The notes under the pieces were generated by a model. It saw only the letters and a program-made list of their open reading frames with translations, was not told the origin of the DNA and made no database searches. A stretch of 23,884 nt of DNA from positions 1 to 23,884 of the forward strand of contig JAFRMI010000036.1 of NCBI GenBank assembly GCA_017430765.1. Direction: 5' to 3'. Shown one piece after another: positions 1 through 5,343 of this stretch; position 1 is the first letter of the stretch; each line of letters begins with the position of its first letter. This DNA is from Lachnospiraceae bacterium. GTDB taxonomy: Bacteria > Bacillota_A > Clostridia > Lachnospirales > Lachnospiraceae. Made by a program: the position numbers and the translations under genes.

Positions 1-457
1 AAAAGACGTTTGCCATAAATGCCGGCATACTGATGGATAGAGCCTGCGGAAAAACAACGTACCGCAGCGTCTGCCACTATGTAATTCCCAAACTGTAGGC
101 GCTATCAAGCTGTATCGTTTCTACCCCTTCTACTCCACTGCGGAATGCTTCCGCCATGTAACTCCCACCGAGGAACGCCAGGCCTGCAATTCCACAAAAC
201 ATTGCGTTCGTACGTATTCCGATTTTCGGAAGTCCGTAGTAGATAAAGAACAGTTGAATCAGCAATGGTGTATTCCTGCTGATCTCAATGTATGCCCCCA
301 CCACCTGCTGCAGAACCGGAATCCTGTAACTCTGTATGGCCATACAAAACAGCCCGATCAGAATCGCAAAGAGTATACCGGCAATTCCGATTTTTACCGT
401 CAATATCGCTGCTTTCTGATAAAGCGGCAGGTATTTTATGATAAAATCCCAGTTCAA
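1..457 (-). pseudogene. Amino-acid ABC transporter permease, interrupted by in-frame TAG; runs off window
   Basis: This is a HisM/GlnP-type membrane permease of a polar amino-acid ABC importer. The reading frame opens with TTG at 457, behind an AGAAGGAAA Shine-Dalgarno, and shows hydrophobic segments around residues 18-40 and 85-100. The hallmark EISRNTPLLIQLFF and MAEAFRSGVEGV segments lie before and within the permease core. At 77-79 the frame meets TAG directly after SLGIT. Beyond it the same frame continues without shift as WQTLRYVVFPQALSIS, the conserved EAA-loop region of the family, up to the window edge. The gene therefore appears to be inactivated by one nonsense substitution (ancestral codon probably AAG or CAG). 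A sequencing error is possible. TAG terminates mutS2 and rlmD here, so genome-wide TAG reassignment is unlikely. The leader upstream looks like an attenuator. Family assignment is firm; pseudogene status is probable. Confidence 0.8.
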
Positions 458-524
458 AATGTTTCCTTCTTTCTATTTATTTCACCCCGTCGGCCAAGAA
501 GTTTTTCCATGTACTTTGCACATG

Positions 525-558
525 AAAAAAACCCGGGGCTTTAAGAAAAGCTCCCGGG
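525..558 (-). terminator. Intrinsic terminator/attenuator upstream of the ABC permease
   Basis: On the minus strand a CCCGGG-A-GCTTT arm (558-547) pairs with AAAGCCCCGGG (542-532) across a TCTT loop. This gives 11 base pairs with one bulged A, followed immediately by seven T residues (531-525). It lies between the 41-codon leader ORF and the permease start, so transcription must read through it to express the transporter. Confidence 0.85.
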
Positions 559-657
559 CAAATGGCGAATAGCAATCACGCAGTTCCTTATTCCTGCATG
601 TTCACGAGGCGCATAAACGGACAGCCGAACGCCCCAGCCATATTATATGCCCGGGAG
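551..657 (-). promoter_or_regulatory. Candidate antiterminator pairing in the permease leader
   Basis: On the minus strand CTCCCGGGCA (657-648, inside codons 19-22 of the leader ORF) is perfectly complementary over 10 nt to TGCCCGGGAG (560-551). The latter contains the whole GC-rich left arm of the terminator at 525-558, so the two pairings exclude each other. This is the architecture of translation-coupled transcription attenuation. The complementarity is seen directly; the regulatory role is inferred. Confidence 0.5.
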
Positions 658-713
658 TAAAGCATTCGACAACACATGCTGATATTCCGCTTATAAACTG
701 TAGCCTTTAACAT
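588..713 (-). CDS. 41-residue Cys/Met-rich leader peptide (candidate)
   Basis: This short ORF begins with ATG at 713 and ends with TAA at 588. An AGGAAGGAGG Shine-Dalgarno lies 8 nt before the start, and a near-consensus promoter begins about 30 nt upstream. The 41 residues include six Met (1, 13, 17, 25, 34, 39) and three Cys (14, 15, 31), with a concentrated MCCRM motif at 13-17. There is no clear signal peptide or domain, and I recognise no family. The strong ribosome-binding site, the following antiterminator/terminator pair and the downstream amino-acid permease suggest a leader peptide whose translation senses cysteine or methionine supply. An overlapping reading frame (691-867) also stays open, so independent proof of translation is needed. 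Confidence covers translation, not the sensing role. Confidence 0.55.
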   Translation of the reverse strand: MLKATVYKRNISMCCRMLYSRAYNMAGAFGCPFMRLVNMQE

Positions 714-744
714 CCTCAGCGCCTCCTTCCTGTGATTTCTGCCA

Positions 745-773
745 AGAATAATCCAACTTACCTACTTTGTCAA
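745..773 (-). promoter_or_regulatory. Sigma-A promoter for leader ORF / ABC permease
   Basis: On the minus strand a perfect -35 TTGACA (773-768), a 17-nt spacer and a -10 TATTCT (750-745) precede the leader ORF. The expected start of transcription is near 738, giving a 5' UTR of about 25 nt that carries the strong Shine-Dalgarno. Confidence 0.75.
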
Positions 774-876
774 TAGGTTTTATAAATTTTTCGGCATTTT
801 CTTTTTCTTTTTTCCATCCGCCACTTTTTGATTTCTCAGGATCTTTGGTATAGCCAGTCCACAATAATTACTTGAA

Positions 877-924
877 AATAACCGGTTCTGCCTTACCTAC
901 CTTGGAAAGACAGAACCGGTTATT
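877..924 (-). terminator. rlmD: Terminator of the htrA-like/yhaM/rlmD operon
   Basis: Two arms, 877-890 and 911-924, form a perfect 14-bp stem (AATAACCGGTTCTG and its complement) around a 20-nt loop. On the minus strand it is followed by TTATTTTC. It lies 65 nt beyond the rlmD stop. The stem is symmetric, but the T-richer tail is on the minus strand. Confidence 0.7.
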
Positions 925-988
925 CCGGATTACGCTGATGTCCCGGCAGTTTCACCGGACTTCTGACCTTTAATATTGATTTAATTGC

Positions 989-2656
989 CTAAATCATTTG
1001 AAAATGCCTAAACGCTTCAATGATCGCCTCTTCTTTCTCCTTCGGAGTCTCTGGCGACCTGCTGTTCTCGCTCTTTGGAAGATTATAGTTGACTCGTTCG
1101 ATAATGCCGCATTTCCGCTTCGTCTTCGCAATATTCAGGTGTGTTACATGAAATCTATACTTCTCCTGCACCCACGCTTGGATCTCCTGATAGGTTGCTT
1201 TACTCTTCGCCGCCGTCACATCCATCTCATCCATGTCGACCTTCACGCTGATGTGATTCTTTGCTTCAGAAAGTTTGGACAATAAACATACAGTCTCTAT
1301 GTGGCAAGTCTGTGGAAACATATCTACCGGCTGTACATACTCCGGAATATAAACAGTCCCATCTCCCTCTCTGAAGCGTCTGAGATCCCTCGCAAGCGTT
1401 GCCGGATCACAGCTGACATAAACGATCCTTCCCGGTTCCATTCTGCGTACGGCTTCGATCAGTTCAGGTGCACAGCCTTTCCGCGGCGGATCCAGGATCA
1501 CAACATCCGCATGAGGGCACGGCACCCCCGGCTCAAATTCACCGGCAGCGACCAGTTTTTCCGCAGCCCCCTCAAAGAAAAAGGCGTTCCGAATTCCATT
1601 CCTTGCCGCATTTTCCTTCGCGTCGCGGATCGCATCCGCAACAATCTCCACTCCGTATACTGTCTTCGCATGCTGCGCCGCAAAAAGAGAGATTGTTCCG
1701 ATCCCGCAGTAAAGATCATACACTGTTTCTTTTCCGGTAAGACCGGCCGCTTCCACGGCAGCTCCGTATAATTTTTCTGTCTGGACGGGATTCACCTGGA
1801 AAAAAGAGCGGGGTGAGATACGGAATGTCAAACTCCCGATGGTGTCCTCAATCCATCCGTTTCCATAGAGCGTCTCTGTCTTTCTTCCCATGATCGTATT
1901 GCCCGGGACAGTATTATAATTTACGGAAATGCTGCAAACACCGGGTATTTTCCGCAGGCAGGAAATCAGTTCTTCCGCATGCGGCATTCTCCCGGCATTG
2001 ACGATCGGACACACAAGTATCTGACCGCTGCTCCTCCCCTCACGGATCAAAAGATGACGCACAATGCCCGTATGTGTTTTTTCATCGTATGGAGCAATGT
2101 GATACTGCTCCATAAACGCCAGGAATTCCCTGACAACCGACTGATTGACCTCGCCTGTGATTACACAGTCGTCCACAGCGATCAGGGAGTGCGTCCTGGC
2201 CGCATAAAATCCTGCCGACAGACGGGTCTGCCCGTCGCTGTCTCTGCTCATTCCAACGGGATACTGCGCTTTGTTTCTGTAACGGAAAGGATTGCTCATT
2301 CCAATCACCGGGCGGACCGGCAGGCCGTCAAATCCCCCGATCCGTTCGAGCGCGGACCGGACATAATTCTCCTTCCATCGGAGCTGTGCCGGATAATCAT
2401 ACTCCTGCAGAAGGCATCCCCCGCAGCGCCTCGCATGCGGACAGCGGGCTTCCACGCGGTCCGGCGACGGTACGAGCACGGTCTCCACCCGCGCATACGC
2501 GTACATCTTTTTGGGACGCGTGATTCGCGCACGCACAACGTCCCCGGGAAGTCCATCCTTCACAAAGAGGGTATAGCCCTCCGCGTGGCCGATACCCTCT
2601 CCGTCTCTCGTCAGATCTTCTATTGTGACTACTGTCAAGTCATTCTTCTTCCACAT
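989..2656 (-). CDS. rlmD: 23S rRNA (uracil-5-)-methyltransferase RlmD/RumA family, with C-terminal extension
   Basis: This SAM-dependent RNA m5U methyltransferase probably modifies 23S rRNA, though paralogues in Firmicutes differ in target uridine. The start is set at the ATG of MWKKNDL, 10 nt after the yhaM stop; the longer open frame overlaps yhaM. An N-terminal TRAM domain occupies roughly residues 5-60. Fe-S cluster cysteines are at 72, 78, 81 and 164, and the SAM loop YDLYCGIGT is near 313-321. Then come ILDPPRKG, catalytic Cys416 in SCDPATLARD, and Glu454 as the general base. The family normally ends near residue 465. Here about 85 more residues follow, containing SKATYQEIQAWVQEKY and ending in an NYNLPKSE...PKEKEEAI...HFQMI pattern. 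I know this kind of segment as an appended domain in clostridial and mobile-element proteins. The gene is last in its operon and ends in TAG. Confidence 0.92.
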   Translation of the reverse strand: MWKKNDLTVVTIEDLTRDGEGIGHAEGYTLFVKDGLPGDVVRARITRPKKMYAYARVETVLVPSPDRVEARCPHARRCGGCLLQEYDYPAQLRWKENYVRSALERIGGFDGLPVRPVIGMSNPFRYRNKAQYPVGMSRDSDGQTRLSAGFYAARTHSLIAVDDCVITGEVNQSVVREFLAFMEQYHIAPYDEKTHTGIVRHLLIREGRSSGQILVCPIVNAGRMPHAEELISCLRKIPGVCSISVNYNTVPGNTIMGRKTETLYGNGWIEDTIGSLTFRISPRSFFQVNPVQTEKLYGAAVEAAGLTGKETVYDLYCGIGTISLFAAQHAKTVYGVEIVADAIRDAKENAARNGIRNAFFFEGAAEKLVAAGEFEPGVPCPHADVVILDPPRKGCAPELIEAVRRMEPGRIVYVSCDPATLARDLRRFREGDGTVYIPEYVQPVDMFPQTCHIETVCLLSKLSEAKNHISVKVDMDEMDVTAAKSKATYQEIQAWVQEKYRFHVTHLNIAKTKRKCGIIERVNYNLPKSENSRSPETPKEKEEAIIEAFRHFQMI

Positions 2657-2666
2657 AGGTCTTCCG

Positions 2667-3608
2667 TCAGTCTGTCTTCCGTATATTGGAATCAAAGAAG
2701 CGGTTAAAACCGATCCATGGATCTCCCATGGGTGCATTTTCCAGCGTCTCTGTCATTGTCTCGAGTTTGGCGTCCGTATTGTCCGCCAGATTGAGCGCCA
2801 AAGCTTCCATAAGCGCAGGCTTCTTGGGAGAACCGAATTCATACTCCCCATGGTGCGCGAGGATGCAGTGTTTCAGTTCTGTCTCAAGAAGTTCCGGAAA
2901 TCCGTCGATTTGGGAAGCATGGTCGTGGATCATCTCGGCGCCGATCATAATGTGTCCGAGAAGCTGCCCGTCATCTGTATATTCGTTGGTCGGGAAAAAG
3001 GACAGCTCTTTCGTCTTGCCGATATCATGCAGCATGGCTGCCGTAATGAGAAGATCCCGATTGATTGCCGGGTATGCGTCCGCCAGAAAAGAAGCAAGCT
3101 TCGTGACTGAAACAGTATGCTCCAGAAGGCCGCCTACAAAACTGTGGTGTACGGTCTTAGCTGCGGAATGATGAGAAAAGCTCCGGATAAAATCGCGGTC
3201 ATCGACAAAAAAGCTCCGAAGAAGCTGTGACAGGAATGGATTTTTTACACTGCCCGCAAACGCAAGCAGTTCCTGATACATCACCTTGGTATTCTTCTTC
3301 GTCATGGGAAGATAGTCCGCAGGTATATACTCCCCCTCATCTGCCTTCCGGACCTGTTTCAGGGACGCCTGCAGCGATCCGTTAAACATACTGACGGTTC
3401 CCGCCACATAAATATAATCCAGTGCCTCGAATTCATGGATCGCATCGGAATTCGGATCCCAGATCTTGGCGTCCAGCTGTCCGGTTCGGTCCTGCAGAAT
3501 CACTGACTCATAATTCTTACCGTTCTTTGTCACTGCGGACTGCTTGTGTTTACAGAGGTACACATCCTGAATCCGTCCGCCTTCATGAAGTTCACTTATA
3601 TATCTCAC
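2667..3608 (-). CDS. yhaM: 3'-5' exoribonuclease YhaM family (OB-fold + HD domain)
   Basis: YhaM is a metal-dependent 3'-5' exoribonuclease of Firmicutes that acts on short or structured RNA and single-stranded DNA. The 313-residue product matches the usual family length. An OB-fold nucleic-acid-binding domain covers about residues 12-90 (QDRTGQLDAKIWD). The HD hydrolase domain follows, with HHSFVGGLLEHT at 154-165, the metal-binding AAMLHDIGKTKEL (His194-Asp195) and AHHGEYEFGSPKKP further on. The start codon is GTG, and its GTGA overlaps the stop of the upstream htrA-like gene, indicating translational coupling. The rlmD start is 10 nt downstream. The domains and order are clear; the exact substrate is known only from the family. 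Confidence 0.93.
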   Translation of the reverse strand: MRYISELHEGGRIQDVYLCKHKQSAVTKNGKNYESVILQDRTGQLDAKIWDPNSDAIHEFEALDYIYVAGTVSMFNGSLQASLKQVRKADEGEYIPADYLPMTKKNTKVMYQELLAFAGSVKNPFLSQLLRSFFVDDRDFIRSFSHHSAAKTVHHSFVGGLLEHTVSVTKLASFLADAYPAINRDLLITAAMLHDIGKTKELSFFPTNEYTDDGQLLGHIMIGAEMIHDHASQIDGFPELLETELKHCILAHHGEYEFGSPKKPALMEALALNLADNTDAKLETMTETLENAPMGDPWIGFNRFFDSNIRKTD

Positions 3609-5086
3609 TCGATCTCTCCAACTGTAATAGAGGTTTCATACTCCACATAACCGTCAGCCCCGCGGCGCATCGCGAGCACGGAAAGCTCCTTACCCACCTG
3701 CGAGGACACAATCCGGTTGTGCAGCATGGTCATACTGTAGATCTCCTGTCCGTCAATCTCACGGATCACATCCCCCGGCAGCAGGCCGGCTGTCAATGCG
3801 GGGGAGTCGGGATCCACGCTGCTCACATACACCCCGGTAGGAACGCCGGCTGCCTGGGACAGCGGCTCCGTCACGTCTTCCCCTGTGATGCCGATATACG
3901 GGATCGGCGCATCATTCGAAAGCGTCTCAATCAGTCCCTTCAAAAGGGAGATTGGTATACCGGTAATCACGGAAGTATTCTGCTCCGCATAACCCTGGAA
4001 AATGCAGCCAACCACCTTCCCCGAGAGGTCCACCAGCGCCCCGCTGCCGGAAGAACTCCCCAGACAATTCGTCGTAATCAGTTCATATTCCCCATCCACC
4101 ACGGAAATCCGGTTATTCACGGAGGTTACTTCGCCGAAAACAACCGACTGGCTGTATCCCAGAGGACTTCCGACCGCGATGATTGCGTCGCCCGGACGCA
4201 CATCATACGAATTGCCGAGCTCCGCCACAGCAATCAGGTCCTCGGACTCTTCCGGAAGGGAGGATGACTGCACCGCGATCACGCAAAGATTGGTGATCGG
4301 ATCTTTCTTGACCGGCTGTGCGGGTATGATGGAGCCGTCCGGAAGGGTCACATGAATTTCCTCCGCCCCTTCTATACCGCCCCCGTCCGTCAAAATGAGC
4401 AGCTGCTTGTCCGTGCGCGCCACGATCATTCCGCATCCGGTCATCTGGTCCGTTCCGGTATTGCTGAACCAGTCCTCCGTATTCGTGATCCCTGTCACCT
4501 GAACCATGGAGCGTGACGTCTCTTCTGAGATCTCCTTCATGACCTCATTGAGGCGTGTATAGGAAAGAAGTGCCTCCTCCCGCTGTTCCTCCTCCGTTTT
4601 CTCAGTCTCCGCAGCATCCGTCCCGTCAGATTCCGGCAGCTCGCTGTCTGCCGTCTCCCCGCTCTGTACCGCAGAAGAACTTTCATCTTCACCGGACACC
4701 GTTTCCGATGCAGCAGACGAAGAGACCTCTGAAGATACGGACGAAGACAGATCGGAAGATATTCCGGAGGCTGTTTCCTCTGATATTGCACTGTCCGTAA
4801 CCTGGGAGACTGAACTTTGCGATGCGTCCGTCTGCACCTCCCTGCTGTCCACATCTTTCTCAATATGAACCTGCGTGGACGGCTGAGGGGAAATATCTAC
4901 TTGACTCTCCACAATGCGTAAAAAAACCAGAGCCGCCGCTGCTCCGAACAAAACTGCCGAAAGCAGAATGCCTGCGACTCTTACGAGAATCTTTTTTTTG
5001 GATCTGGGACGGCGTTTTACCGTCTCTTTCAGGAAGGAGTACGAATCGTCGCGCTCCTCATCCGATACCTGACGTTCTTCGCTCAT
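3605..5086 (-). CDS. Membrane-anchored HtrA/DegP-like protein with degenerate catalytic triad (probable pseudoprotease)
   Basis: The protein has a cytoplasmic basic N-terminus, one membrane segment (about 33-57), a Ser/Glu-rich extracytoplasmic linker (about 65-170), a trypsin-like HtrA fold (about 185-390) and a C-terminal PDZ domain (about 395-490). The protease hallmarks are altered. The usual TNNHVVEGA is TDGGGIEGA (233-241), replacing His with Gly. TDLAVL is TNLCVI (265-270), replacing Asp with Asn. The GNSGG nucleophile loop is GSSSGSG (343-349). Surrounding structural motifs such as AVGSPLG and SGKVVG are kept, which suggests a maintained fold rather than decay. The likely role is as a peptide- or envelope-binding PDZ protein instead of a protease. 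GGAGA precedes the ATG, and the gene leads the yhaM-rlmD operon. Homology is firm; loss of catalysis is inferred from the residues. Confidence 0.88.
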   Translation of the reverse strand: MSEERQVSDEERDDSYSFLKETVKRRPRSKKKILVRVAGILLSAVLFGAAAALVFLRIVESQVDISPQPSTQVHIEKDVDSREVQTDASQSSVSQVTDSAISEETASGISSDLSSSVSSEVSSSAASETVSGEDESSSAVQSGETADSELPESDGTDAAETEKTEEEQREEALLSYTRLNEVMKEISEETSRSMVQVTGITNTEDWFSNTGTDQMTGCGMIVARTDKQLLILTDGGGIEGAEEIHVTLPDGSIIPAQPVKKDPITNLCVIAVQSSSLPEESEDLIAVAELGNSYDVRPGDAIIAVGSPLGYSQSVVFGEVTSVNNRISVVDGEYELITTNCLGSSSGSGALVDLSGKVVGCIFQGYAEQNTSVITGIPISLLKGLIETLSNDAPIPYIGITGEDVTEPLSQAAGVPTGVYVSSVDPDSPALTAGLLPGDVIREIDGQEIYSMTMLHNRIVSSQVGKELSVLAMRRGADGYVEYETSITVGEIE

Positions 5087-5127
5087 TGTTCTTCATCTCC
5101 GATGATCCGAGCATTTAAGACGGATAT

Positions 5128-5133
5128 ATTATA
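5128..5133 (-). promoter_or_regulatory. Putative -10 element of the htrA-like operon promoter
   Basis: A perfect TATAAT lies on the minus strand 42 nt before the htrA-like ATG. No good -35 sits at 16-18 nt, but the would-be -35 region abuts the palindrome at 5155-5178. This may indicate activator or repressor control. Confidence 0.45.
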
Positions 5134-5154
5134 ATACCCAGATATGAATAAATG

Positions 5155-5178
5155 GTTAACATTTATAAAAATGTTTAC
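5155..5178. promoter_or_regulatory. 24-bp operator-like palindrome between the divergent htrA-like and mutS2 genes
   Basis: The sequence is an inverted repeat with 10 of 12 base pairs matching, cored on AACATTTATAAAAATGTT. It sits just upstream of the htrA-like -10 and upstream of the mutS2 extended -10. No known operator consensus is recognised. AT-rich promoter DNA can produce such symmetry by chance. Confidence 0.35.
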
Positions 5179-5221
5179 ACTGTTTCCTTAAAAAACATTG
5201 TAACTGTTCAGCATTGCTTCG

Positions 5222-5230
5222 TGCTATACT
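5222..5230 (+). promoter_or_regulatory. mutS2: Extended -10 promoter for mutS2
   Basis: TGCTATACT fits the extended -10 form (TGnTATAAT-like). A TTGTAA lies further upstream at a suboptimal 21-nt distance. The predicted transcription start near 5237 excludes the far-upstream ATG at 5152 as the mutS2 start. It leaves a leader of about 105 nt with a perfect 7-bp hairpin at 5281-5304. Confidence 0.5.
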
Positions 5231-5343
5231 ATATCCTGAAGACAGAAAAAGCAATGATCACTCCGCATATCCACCTGCCGCCGGTTCCTCCGCCTGTGAA
5301 CCGGGCTCTCCGGCAGATGCGGCACCACAGCAGACAGATATCC

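Noticed and set aside
77..79. Genome-wide reassignment of TAG as a sense codon
   Set aside because: mutS2 and rlmD both end at TAG exactly where their families end, so TAG works as stop in this genome.
525..750. T-box or SAM/lysine riboswitch in the permease leader
   Set aside because: I found no T-box GGGTGG-type sequence before the terminator and no SAM or lysine aptamer signature by eye. A covariance-model search would settle it.
940..960. Hairpin GTCC...GGAC after rlmD
   Set aside because: Short stem with a bulge and no T tract on either strand; the perfect 14-bp hairpin at 877-924 is a much better terminator.
2657..2737. 27-residue N-terminal extension of RlmD overlapping yhaM
   Set aside because: It lies in the end of yhaM and has no TRAM-domain similarity; ATG 2656 gives a normal start 10 nt after the yhaM stop.
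5152..5343. 64-residue N-terminal extension of MutS2
   Set aside because: It begins upstream of the likely transcription start near 5237 and has no family similarity or ribosome-binding site; 5344 matches the usual start.
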